From: Exercitatus varius
GTDB lineage: Bacteria; Pseudomonadota; Gammaproteobacteria; Enterobacterales; Pasteurellaceae
Direction of reading: 5' to 3'
Assembly (NCBI RefSeq): GCF_029577735.1
Contig: NZ_JARQTO010000006.1
Span: 1 to 49,067 of the forward strand
DNA: 49,067 nucleotides
The translations under genes and the position numbers were made by a program. A model generated the notes under the pieces. That model did not search any database, was not told the DNA's origin, and was given only the letters and a program-made list of their open reading frames with translations. Shown one piece after another: positions 26,848-34,948 of the stretch. Positions within the stretch are counted from its first letter, which is position 1; every line of letters starts with the position of its first letter.

Positions 26848-26905
26848 GTCATTTTCTCTTTTGCGTATTCTGAAAAATAGCTTAAATATACATGATAAAG
26901 AAAAA

Positions 26906-26921
26906 TGAGATCGAGATCACA
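26906..26921 (+). promoter_or_regulatory. CRP-cAMP site
   Basis: TGAGATCGAGATCACA inside AAATGAGATCGAGATCACAAATT: one mismatch to TGTGA-N6-TCACA. Its centre is about 60 bp before the start predicted from TATAGT at 26962-26967, a class I activator position. It implies glucose repression of the cluster. Confidence 0.7.
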
Positions 26922-26961
26922 AATTAGCGAATTGATTCTTAACTTTTTCTTATTTAAAGCA

Positions 26962-26999
26962 TATAGTTCAAATATGAAATCAAGTTTCAATATGTGAAA
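26962..26999 (+). promoter_or_regulatory. dlgD promoter -10 and repeated operator half-sites
   Basis: TATAGT (26962-26967) is followed by alternating half-sites TTCA-TGAAA-TTTCA-TGAAA at about 10-bp spacing (26967-26999), giving overlapping inverted repeats across the predicted start. This is a natural site for the divergently encoded IclR protein. Confidence 0.5.
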
Positions 27000-27020
27000 T
27001 ATACCAGCGGGAGAGCAAAA

Positions 27021-28019
27021 ATGAAAGTATCTTATGAAGAATTAAAGTCCGAGTTTAAACGCGTATTATTGTCACGGAATGTGAGAGAAGATATTGCGGA
27101 AGAATGTGCAACGGTTTTTGCCGATACCACACGGGCGGGCGCGTATTCGCACGGCGTGAACCGTTTTCCGCGTTTTATTCAGCAACTGGAAAACGGCGAT
27201 ATTAAACCTGAAGCTCAGCCAACCAAGGTACTTTCACTAGGCGCAATCGAACAATGGGACGCTCACCAGGCGATCGGTAATTTAACGGCGAAAAAAATGA
27301 TGGATCGCGCTATGGAGCTGGCGTCTCAAAACGGTGTGGGTATTGTGGCGCTGCGTAATGCTAATCACTGGATGCGCGGCGGTTCATACGGCTGGCAGGC
27401 GGCGGAAAAAGGTTATATCGGTATTTGCTGGACGAATGCGCTTGCGGTTATGCCGCCTTGGGGCGCAAAAGAATGTCGTATCGGTACCAACCCGTTAATT
27501 GTTGCCGTGCCGACAACGCCGATCACCATGGTGGATATGTCTTGTTCTATGTATTCTTACGGCATGCTGGAAGTTCACCGGTTACAAGGTCGCCAAACTC
27601 TCGTCGATGCGGGTTTTGACGATAATAACAATCCGACTCGCGATCCGGCGACAGTAGAGAAAAACCGTCGTTTAATGCCGATGGGATTCTGGAAAGGCTC
27701 CGGTTTATCCATTGTGTTGGATATGATTGCTACGCTGCTTTCTAACGGCGAATCTACCGTTGCGGTAACTGAAGATAAAGATGACGAATATTGCGTATCG
27801 CAAGTGTTTATTGCCATCGAAGTGGATCGTTTGATTGACGGCAAGACAAAAGACGAAAAGCTTAACCGCATTATAGATTATGTAAAAACCGCCGAGCCGG
27901 TGGATCCGAATCAACCGGTACGCCTACCGGGGCACGAATTTACAACCATCCTTGCGGATAATATGGCAAACGGTATTCCGGTTGACGATACGGTCTGGGC
28001 TAAATTGAAATCGCTTTAA
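27021..28019 (+). CDS. dlgD: 2,3-diketo-L-gulonate reductase
   Basis: NADH-dependent reductase of the type 2 malate/L-lactate dehydrogenase family, giving 3-keto-L-gulonate (E. coli YiaK). 332 residues, as in E. coli. The catalytic His44 in AYSHGVNRFPRF matches the known DlgD His44, and 'RNANHWMRGGSYGWQAAEKG' follows the family. ATG 27021 with GGGAGAGCAAAA upstream is chosen over an earlier frame from 26994. First gene of dlgD-yiaL-yiaMNO-kinase. Confidence 0.94.
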   Translation: MKVSYEELKSEFKRVLLSRNVREDIAEECATVFADTTRAGAYSHGVNRFPRFIQQLENGDIKPEAQPTKVLSLGAIEQWDAHQAIGNLTAKKMMDRAMELASQNGVGIVALRNANHWMRGGSYGWQAAEKGYIGICWTNALAVMPPWGAKECRIGTNPLIVAVPTTPITMVDMSCSMYSYGMLEVHRLQGRQTLVDAGFDDNNNPTRDPATVEKNRRLMPMGFWKGSGLSIVLDMIATLLSNGESTVAVTEDKDDEYCVSQVFIAIEVDRLIDGKTKDEKLNRIIDYVKTAEPVDPNQPVRLPGHEFTTILADNMANGIPVDDTVWAKLKSL

Positions 28020-28077
28020 TTCTAGCAAGAGCAGACTATATTTTTGCACCGGGTTTTTCTTTATAAAGAGGTATTCC

Positions 28078-28539
28078 ATGATCTTCGGCCATATTTCAAA
28101 CGTTAATTCCGAACCCTACCCGCAAGCCATTCGGTTCGCATTGGATTATTTAGCCAAAACGAATTTTGACGTTATGGCACCGGGACGTTATTCGTTAAAG
28201 GGCGACAAAATTTACGTTCAGGTCTTGGATTTGGAAACAACACCCAAAGCAAAAAACTTCCCGGAAATTCACCGCACTTTTATTGATGTGCAGTATCTGC
28301 ATTCCGGTACGGAAATAATGGGCGTGTCAACCGACTTAGGGAATAATGAAATTGCGACGGAATATAATCCGGAGCGCGATATTTTATATTACGCCGATGC
28401 GGAAAACGAACAGGAATTACATTGCAGGCCGGGAAATTTTGCGGTGTTTTTTCCGGAAGATGTGCATCGAACCGCAATTTATAACGGTACCGAGAAGATT
28501 CGTAAAATCGTGGTTAAAATCGCCATGAGCGAAATTTAG
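28078..28539 (+). CDS. yiaL: YhcH/YjgK/YiaL family protein
   Basis: A 153-residue cupin-like protein (DUF386). Conserved HRTFIDVQYLHSGTE (about 64-78) and 'FFPEDVHRTAIYNG' (about 124-137) supply possible metal-binding His/Glu/Asp. Family members accompany sugar-acid and sialate catabolism and may act as anomerases, but YiaL has no settled activity that I know of. It starts 58 bp after dlgD with AAAGAGGTATTCC before the ATG. Confidence 0.88.
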   Translation: MIFGHISNVNSEPYPQAIRFALDYLAKTNFDVMAPGRYSLKGDKIYVQVLDLETTPKAKNFPEIHRTFIDVQYLHSGTEIMGVSTDLGNNEIATEYNPERDILYYADAENEQELHCRPGNFAVFFPEDVHRTAIYNGTEKIRKIVVKIAMSEI

Positions 28540-28548
28540 GAGTGATCT

Positions 28549-29031
28549 ATGAAAACCTTAGCTCAATTCGTCGGAAAAGCCATTGAAACGATTTGTGTCA
28601 TTATTTTGGCCGCCATGTCTATTCTGGTTTTCTTAAACGTTGTGTTGCGTTACGGATTTAACAGCAGCATTAATATAACCGAAGAAGTTTCCCGTTATCT
28701 GTTTGTGTGGCTCACTTTTTTAGCCGCCGTCCTCGCCTTTAATGAAAATCAGCATGTCAGCGTAACCGTGTTTGTCGAAAAATTTTCACCGGCGGCAAAG
28801 AAACTGCTCTTCATTATCACCGATGTCATTATGCTGTTTTGCTGTTATCTCATTGTGGACGGTAGCTGGATTCAATTTAATTTGAACCTCAACAATCTCG
28901 CACCGATTTCCGGTTTACCTCAGGGGATTACCTATCTTGCCAGTACGGTTGCCGGCTTATTAATCGGCCTGTTAATTTTAGCTCGTATCGCAACAAATCT
29001 TGTCGCCTTAGCTAAAGGAGAAACAAAATGA
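28549..29031 (+). CDS. yiaM: TRAP transporter small permease
   Basis: DctQ-type inner-membrane subunit, 160 residues with four hydrophobic segments. It carries family features 'NVVLRYGFNSSINITEEVSRYLFVWLTFLAA' and 'NENQHVSV'. AGGAGTGATCT precedes the ATG. Its stop overlaps the yiaN start as ATGA. Confidence 0.92.
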   Translation: MKTLAQFVGKAIETICVIILAAMSILVFLNVVLRYGFNSSINITEEVSRYLFVWLTFLAAVLAFNENQHVSVTVFVEKFSPAAKKLLFIITDVIMLFCCYLIVDGSWIQFNLNLNNLAPISGLPQGITYLASTVAGLLIGLLILARIATNLVALAKGETK

Positions 29032-30305
29032 CAGTGGTAATTTTTCTTTCCGTTTTGTTAGGCGCAATTATTTTAGGCATTCCGGTTGCCTTTGCCTTGC
29101 TTGTCTGCGGCGTGGCATTAATGCTTCACCTGGATTTATTCGATTCTCAGATTTTAGCTCAACAAATCGTAAGCGGTGCGGACAGTTTCTCTTTAATGGC
29201 GATTCCGTTCTTTATTCTTGCCGGCGAATTAATGAATGAAGGAGGATTATCCAAACGTATTATTGATTTACCGATGAAACTTGTCGGTCATAAACGGGGC
29301 GGTTTAGGTTTTGTTGCCATTCTTGCCGCGATGATTATGGCCAGTCTTTCCGGTTCGGCGGTGGCCGATACCGCCGCTGTCGCCGCGATGCTGTTGCCGA
29401 TGATGAAAACCACCGGCTATCCGCTTGACCGTTCCGCCGGTCTGATTGGTACCGCCGGTATTATCGCGCCGATTATTCCGCCGTCTATTCCGTTTATTGT
29501 TTTCGGCGTGGCAAGCGGCGTATCTATCACTAAATTATTTTTAGCCGGTATTTTCCCGGGAATTATGATGGGGATTTGTTTAGGTTTGCTTTGGTGGTGG
29601 CAGGCGAAACGTCTGGATTTAATGACGTTCTCAAAAGCCACCCGACAAGATCTTTGCGTTTCCTTTAAAAACAGCGTTTGGGCATTATTGCTGCCGGTGA
29701 TTATTATCGGCGGTTTCCGTTCCGGTATTTTTACTCCGACGGAAGCCGGTGCGGTAGCGACATTTTATGCGTTAATCGTATCCTTGTTCGTTTACCGTGA
29801 ATTGAAAATTAAAGATTTGTATAAAGTTATTCTGGCTGCGGCAAAAACCACCGCTGTCGTTATGTTCCTGGTTGCTGCGGCGAACGTCACCGGTTGGTTA
29901 ATCACCGTTGCCGAATTACCGACCATGTTAACCGAATTGCTGGAACCGTTGCTCGGCAGCCCGACAACGCTATTACTGGTTATCATGTTAGCCGTATTTA
30001 TTATTGGTATGGTCATGGATTTAACCCCGACAGTATTAATCTTAACCCCCGTGTTAATGCCGTTAATTCAGGAGGCGGGCATTGATCCCGTATATTTCGG
30101 GGTGTTATTCATTTTAAATACCTCCATCGGTTTAATTACCCCGCCTGTCGGTAACGTATTAAACGTAATTACGGGGGTTTCCAAACTTCCGTTTGATCAG
30201 GCGGCGAAAGGCATCCTTCCGTACATGATTATGATGGTTTTACTGCTCTTATTATTTATATTCGTTCCTTCGCTTATTCTCGAACCGTTAAGTTGGATGT
30301 TATAA
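29028..30305 (+). CDS. yiaN: TRAP transporter large permease
   Basis: DctM-type subunit that carries the Na+-coupled transport path, 425 residues with about 12 hydrophobic segments. Motifs include 'MASLSGSAVADTAAVAAMLLPMM' and 'IIPPSIPFIVFGV', characteristic of DctM. It overlaps yiaM by 4 bp. The relative YiaMNO of E. coli takes up 2,3-diketo-L-gulonate. Confidence 0.94.
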   Translation: MTVVIFLSVLLGAIILGIPVAFALLVCGVALMLHLDLFDSQILAQQIVSGADSFSLMAIPFFILAGELMNEGGLSKRIIDLPMKLVGHKRGGLGFVAILAAMIMASLSGSAVADTAAVAAMLLPMMKTTGYPLDRSAGLIGTAGIIAPIIPPSIPFIVFGVASGVSITKLFLAGIFPGIMMGICLGLLWWWQAKRLDLMTFSKATRQDLCVSFKNSVWALLLPVIIIGGFRSGIFTPTEAGAVATFYALIVSLFVYRELKIKDLYKVILAAAKTTAVVMFLVAAANVTGWLITVAELPTMLTELLEPLLGSPTTLLLVIMLAVFIIGMVMDLTPTVLILTPVLMPLIQEAGIDPVYFGVLFILNTSIGLITPPVGNVLNVITGVSKLPFDQAAKGILPYMIMMVLLLLLFIFVPSLILEPLSWML

Positions 30306-30379
30306 AAAATAACCGGATATAGGCCGCCCTGTATCCACAAGGAATAATCAAGATTTACCCATAACATTAGGAGAATCCT

Positions 30380-31366
30380 ATGAAATTTTTTAATTTAAAA
30401 ACGTTAGCCGCGTTAGTTGCCGGCGTTGCCGTCATGTCCGGTTCCGCATCGGCGGAAACCGCATTACGTTTCGGCTATGAAGCGCCCCGTTCTGATACTC
30501 AACATATTGCGGCGAAAAAATTTGCGGAATTGCTTAAAGACAAAACGAAAGGCGAAATCAAATTAAAACTTTTCCCCGACAGCACGTTGGGCAATGCGCA
30601 AACCATGATTAGCGGCGTTCGCGGTGGCACGATCGATCTCGAAATGTCCGGTTCGCCGAACTTTACCGGCCTGGAACCGAAATTAAATGTGATTGATATT
30701 CCGTTTATTTTCAAAGATCGCGCTCACGCATTCAAAGTGTTGGACGGCGAAATCGGCCAAGGTTTGCTGAAAGATTTGGAAGCTCAGGGTTTAAAAGGTT
30801 TGGCGTATTGGGATGTGGGATTCCGCGCCTTTTCCAACTCTAAACATACCGTCACCAAACCGGAAGACATTAAAGGCTTAAAAGTTCGTACCAACCAAAA
30901 TCCGATGTATATTGAAGCCTTTACGTTATTAGGCGGCAATCCGGTACCGATGCCGTTATCCGAACTGTACACCGCCTTAGAAACCCGCGCCGTCGATGCG
31001 CAAGAGCATCCCGTCGGTATTTTCTGGTCGTCAAAACTTTATGAAGTACAAAAATTCTTAAGTTTGACCAACCACGGCTATACGCCGTTAATCGTGGTGA
31101 TGAACAAAGCGAAATTCGATGCGCTTTCGCCGGAATTACAACAAGCCCTGCTGGATTCCGCTAAAGAAGCGGGCGCTTACCAACGTCAATTAAATATCGA
31201 CAATGAAAAAGAAATCATCGCCAATGTGCGGAAAGAAGGCGTGGAAGTCACCGAACAAATTGATCAAGCGCCGTTTAAAGCCGTGATTGAAGAAAAAGTG
31301 CGCAAAACGTTTATTGATAAATACGGTAACGAGTTAGTCGAAAAAATCGACGCCTTAGCTCAATAA
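30380..31366 (+). CDS. yiaO: TRAP transporter solute-binding protein
   Basis: Periplasmic DctP-type binding protein, 328 residues. The signal peptide cuts after SGSASA (residue 25). The conserved core includes 'GLKGLAYWDVGFRAFSNSKHTVTKPEDIKGLKVRTNQNPMY', containing the Arg that binds substrate carboxylate in this family. AGGAGAATCCT precedes the ATG. It presents diketogulonate or a similar sugar acid to YiaMN. Confidence 0.93.
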   Translation: MKFFNLKTLAALVAGVAVMSGSASAETALRFGYEAPRSDTQHIAAKKFAELLKDKTKGEIKLKLFPDSTLGNAQTMISGVRGGTIDLEMSGSPNFTGLEPKLNVIDIPFIFKDRAHAFKVLDGEIGQGLLKDLEAQGLKGLAYWDVGFRAFSNSKHTVTKPEDIKGLKVRTNQNPMYIEAFTLLGGNPVPMPLSELYTALETRAVDAQEHPVGIFWSSKLYEVQKFLSLTNHGYTPLIVVMNKAKFDALSPELQQALLDSAKEAGAYQRQLNIDNEKEIIANVRKEGVEVTEQIDQAPFKAVIEEKVRKTFIDKYGNELVEKIDALAQ

Positions 31367-31454
31367 CCCGCCTGAATAAGCGGTGACGGCACGTTGCCGC
31401 TTTTCGCTTTACGAACGGATGCGTTTGCCGTGCAAGTCAGGCGATCGCAACCCT

Positions 31455-31496
31455 AAAAGTGCGGTAAAAAAACTTCACGTTTTTTGCCCGCACTTT
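31455..31496 (+). terminator. USS inverted-pair between yiaO and the kinase
   Basis: AAAAGTGCGGTaaaaaaa...TTTTTTGCCCGCACTTT: one canonical and one variant USS form the stem. It may reduce expression of the kinase relative to the transporter. Confidence 0.65.
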
Positions 31497-31517
31497 GAGT
31501 GACGAAAGGATAAAATC

Positions 31518-32975
31518 ATGAATTATTATCTCGGTATAGATTGCGGCGGCACCTTTGTCAAAGCCGCTTTATTTGACGAAGCAGGCAATTTGCGGGGCAT
31601 CGCCCGCGAAAACGTGCCCGTAATTAGCGATAAAGCCGGTTATGCGGAACGGGATATGTCGCAGCTTTGGCAAATATGCGCCGAAGTGATACGCAAAACG
31701 ATTGCCGAGAGTAAACTTCCGTCCGATTCAATCAAAGGAATCGGCATTTCGGCGCAGGGAAAAGGCGCGTTTTTGTTGGATCAAAACCGACAGCCTTTAG
31801 GTCGCGCGATTTTATCTTCCGACCAGCGCGCTTTAGACATTGTGAAGCAATGGCAAAAAGCGGGCGTTCCCGAAAAACTCTATCCGCTTACCCGGCAAAC
31901 CTTGTGGACGGGGCATCCCGTTTCCATTCTGCGTTGGCTGAAAGAGTACGAACCCGAACGTTACGCGCGCATCGGCTCGGTGCTGATGTCCCACGATTAT
32001 CTTCGTTTCTGCTTAACCGGCGAACTTTATTGCGAAGAAACCAATATTTCCGAATCCAATCTCTACAATATGGAAAAAGGGGAATACGACCCGGTTTTAG
32101 CGGATTTATTAGGTCTGGAAGGCATCATTGAAAAATTGCCGCCGGTGATTCAATCGGACCGAATTGCCGGTTATGTGACGGAACAAGCCGCGAAAGTGAC
32201 CGGTTTAGCGGCGGGAACGCCGGTGGTCGGCGGTTTATTTGATGTGGTTTCCACCGCACTTTGCGCAGGATTGGAAGACGAAACCAAGCTGAATACGGTT
32301 TTCGGCACCTGGTGCGTGGTCAGCGGCATTACCGATCATATTGACCCGAATCAATCGCTGCCCTTCGTGTACGGGCGTTATGCGGAAAAAAACAAATTTA
32401 TCGTACACGAAGCCAGCCCGACTTCCGCCGGGAATTTAGAATGGTTCGTCAAACAATGGAACCTGGATTATCAACGGATTAACGAGGAAATTGCCGCCTT
32501 GCCGCCGGCCGTCGGTTCCGTCTTGTTCGTGCCGTTTTTATACGGTTCTAATGCCGGATTAGGCATGCAGGCGGGCTTTTACGGTATTCAATCTCATCAC
32601 CGGCGGGCGCACTTGCTGCAAGCCGTTTATGAAGGCGTACTGTTCAGTTTAATGTATCATTTGGACAGAATGCTACAGCGTTTCCCGCATGCCAATGCGC
32701 TACGGGTGACGGGCGGTGCCGCCAAATCGGCGGTTTGGATGCAAATGCTGGCGGATTTCACCGGCATGAAGCTGGAAATTCCTAAGGTGGAAGAAAGCGG
32801 CTGTCTCGGTGCGGCGGTGATCTCCATGCGGACTTCCGGCAAAACGCTTAATCTTGGTAACATTCTAAATAAAGCCATGACGGTAGTTCAACCGAATCCG
32901 GACAACTACGCCGCTTATCGGGAAAAATATCGGCGTTACGTGAAATTCACCGAAGCGTTAAAAGCGATGATTTGA
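31518..32975 (+). CDS. lyxK: FGGY sugar kinase (L-xylulose / 3-keto-L-gulonate kinase)
   Basis: A 485-residue FGGY kinase. The N-terminal phosphate-1 motif is GIDCGGTFVKAALFD, and the C-terminal adenosine region has 'VTGGAAKSAVWMQMLADFTGMKLE'. The position beside dlgD/yiaMNO matches LyxK/SgbK of E. coli and HI1027 of H. influenzae. Substrate would be L-xylulose or 3-keto-L-gulonate. The decarboxylase and epimerases that would act next (ulaD/E/F type) are not in the cluster. The symbol is by synteny. Confidence 0.82.
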   Translation: MNYYLGIDCGGTFVKAALFDEAGNLRGIARENVPVISDKAGYAERDMSQLWQICAEVIRKTIAESKLPSDSIKGIGISAQGKGAFLLDQNRQPLGRAILSSDQRALDIVKQWQKAGVPEKLYPLTRQTLWTGHPVSILRWLKEYEPERYARIGSVLMSHDYLRFCLTGELYCEETNISESNLYNMEKGEYDPVLADLLGLEGIIEKLPPVIQSDRIAGYVTEQAAKVTGLAAGTPVVGGLFDVVSTALCAGLEDETKLNTVFGTWCVVSGITDHIDPNQSLPFVYGRYAEKNKFIVHEASPTSAGNLEWFVKQWNLDYQRINEEIAALPPAVGSVLFVPFLYGSNAGLGMQAGFYGIQSHHRRAHLLQAVYEGVLFSLMYHLDRMLQRFPHANALRVTGGAAKSAVWMQMLADFTGMKLEIPKVEESGCLGAAVISMRTSGKTLNLGNILNKAMTVVQPNPDNYAAYREKYRRYVKFTEALKAMI

Positions 32976-33015
32976 TTTTTGTGGGGTTTTATTGGTATTT
33001 TTAGTAAAAAACAAG

Positions 33016-33043
33016 TTGACTCCGCCGTTATTTTCATTATGCT
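33016..33043 (+). promoter_or_regulatory. Probable promoter of the two-partner secretion operon
   Basis: TTGACT (33016-33021), 16 bp, TATGCT (33038-33043). An inverted repeat CCGCCG/CGGCGG brackets the -10, and a small GCTC/GAGC hairpin follows in the leader. Confidence 0.5.
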
Positions 33044-33111
33044 TAGCGGCGGTAAAATTATGCTCGATTTTTGAGCAATATTATTTGATAAACTTAAGGG
33101 ACATTCATTTC

Positions 33112-34872
33112 ATGAAGTTAACGGCTTTAGCGACGGTGGGCATGTTGTTGCCGGTCATCGCTTATTCCGCTTCGAATGAAGCGGATTTAAACCGGCTGGA
33201 TGCTGCCCAGCAACAGCGTCAAACGGAACAGGAACAAGCCCGCCGGCGGCAACAGGTTAATCCGCGCGAAGTCAGATTGAATGCGGGAGAGACAAAATCA
33301 GCGGCTATTCCGCAAAACGATACGCCTTGCTATCCTATCAATCAGATTCTGTTAACCGATTACTCCGAACATATTACCGATTTTTCTTCAATTCCTACCG
33401 CCCGTCTGCCGGTCAGTCAATTCCATTCCGCATTAGATGCCGTTTATGATGAAAAAGATTTTTCTTTACCACACTGCGTGGGCGGAAAAACTATCAATAT
33501 CTTATTAAAGAGAATTCAAAACCGACTAATCGAACAGGGTTTTGTGACTACCCGTGTGGTTGTACAACCGCAGGATTTACGCAATCAACGGTTAATTATT
33601 ACGGTAATTCCCGGTCGCATTCGTCGGCTGCAACTCCAGGATACCAGCGAAATCCCATTTGCCACTCGTGCCACCCGTTGGTTTGCCATGCCTATGGATA
33701 ACGGTGACATCTTAAATTTACGAGACATCGAACAGGGACTGGAAAATTTAAAACGCAACCCGAGCGCCGATGCGGATATTCAGATTGAAACCACGGAAAA
33801 TGTGGGTGAAAGCGATGTGATTATCACTTATAAGCAAACCCGCCCCGTCCACTTGACGGTGGGAGTAGATGACAGCGGCACTAAAGCGACGGGACGGTTG
33901 CAATACAGTATTACCGGTTCCTGGGATAATCTGTTCACTTTGAACGATTTATTTTATGCCGGTTTCAGTGAAGGCATTAAACGTCACAGCGATGCAGTGG
34001 ACGGTAGTCATGGCAGTCATAATTTGACTCTGTATTATTCAGTGCCCTGGAAATACTGGCAGCTCACCTTAACCGGCTCCGATTATCAATATCATCAAAC
34101 CATAGCGGGCGCTTATGAAGATTACCGTTATAGCGGTAAAAGTCGTCAGTTGAAAGGTACATTAAGTCGCTTGTTATATCGCGATAGCCATCGTAAAACC
34201 TCCCTTGCCTTTTCCCTGTGGCACCGACGCTCTTCTAATTTTATCAATGATACGGAAATTCACGTACAACGCCGTCGTATGGCAGGCTGGCAGGCGACGT
34301 TGTCGCATTTGGAATATCTCGGACAATCCACGTTGAATCTCGAATTGGGTTATAAAAGGGGTACCGGCGCATTGGACAGCTTACCCGCGCCGGAAGAAGA
34401 TTTCGGCGAAGGCAGTGCCCGACCTAAAATTATCACGGCGGATGCGACGTTCAATTATCCTTTCAGTCTGTTTGCACAATCATTCCGTTTTAATACTGCC
34501 TGGCACGCTCAATGGAGTAAAACGCCGCTAATTCCTCAGGACAGACTGGATATCGGCGGTCGTTACAGCGTGCGTGGTTTTGACGGAGAATGGACATTGT
34601 CCGGCGATAACGGCTGGACATGGCGCAACGAATTGGGTTGGAACGTAGCAAATCTGGGACAGGAGCTGTATGTGGGCATTGACCGAGGCGAAGTTCGCGC
34701 TCGTCGTCCGGAGGAGCAACTGGGTCGCAGCTTAGTCGGCGGCGTGTTGGGATTGCGCGGGTCAGTTTTTGGCTTGAACTACGATTATTTTGTTGGCGTA
34801 CCGATACATAAACCTCAAGGGTTTAAAACGTCCCACGTGGTTACCGGATTTAATTTGAGTTACCGATTCTAA
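33112..34872 (+). CDS. TpsB / CdiB-type outer-membrane transporter (ShlB/FhaC family)
   Basis: Outer-membrane beta-barrel that exports the TpsA protein. The 586 residues from ATG 33112 have a signal peptide (MKLTALATVGMLLPVIAYSA), a Gln/Arg-rich linker helix, POTRA domains (about 75-240) and a ShlB barrel. The barrel has the lock motif RYSVRGFDGE near residue 484, and it ends in YRF, a typical terminal strand with final Phe. An upstream in-frame extension from 32992 is not a signal peptide. The partner gene starts 76 bp later. Confidence 0.93.
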   Translation: MKLTALATVGMLLPVIAYSASNEADLNRLDAAQQQRQTEQEQARRRQQVNPREVRLNAGETKSAAIPQNDTPCYPINQILLTDYSEHITDFSSIPTARLPVSQFHSALDAVYDEKDFSLPHCVGGKTINILLKRIQNRLIEQGFVTTRVVVQPQDLRNQRLIITVIPGRIRRLQLQDTSEIPFATRATRWFAMPMDNGDILNLRDIEQGLENLKRNPSADADIQIETTENVGESDVIITYKQTRPVHLTVGVDDSGTKATGRLQYSITGSWDNLFTLNDLFYAGFSEGIKRHSDAVDGSHGSHNLTLYYSVPWKYWQLTLTGSDYQYHQTIAGAYEDYRYSGKSRQLKGTLSRLLYRDSHRKTSLAFSLWHRRSSNFINDTEIHVQRRRMAGWQATLSHLEYLGQSTLNLELGYKRGTGALDSLPAPEEDFGEGSARPKIITADATFNYPFSLFAQSFRFNTAWHAQWSKTPLIPQDRLDIGGRYSVRGFDGEWTLSGDNGWTWRNELGWNVANLGQELYVGIDRGEVRARRPEEQLGRSLVGGVLGLRGSVFGLNYDYFVGVPIHKPQGFKTSHVVTGFNLSYRF

Positions 34873-34948
34873 TGTCGCGAATTTGCTGAATCGTTTAATT
34901 TCACCATATCGGTTTTATGTTTTTTTGAATGTTAATGAAGGGTTTAAC

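Noticed and set aside
26799..26990. 63-codon - strand ORF overlapping the yiaJ start
   Set aside because: Lies across the divergent promoter region and shares frame space with the CRP site; no homology.
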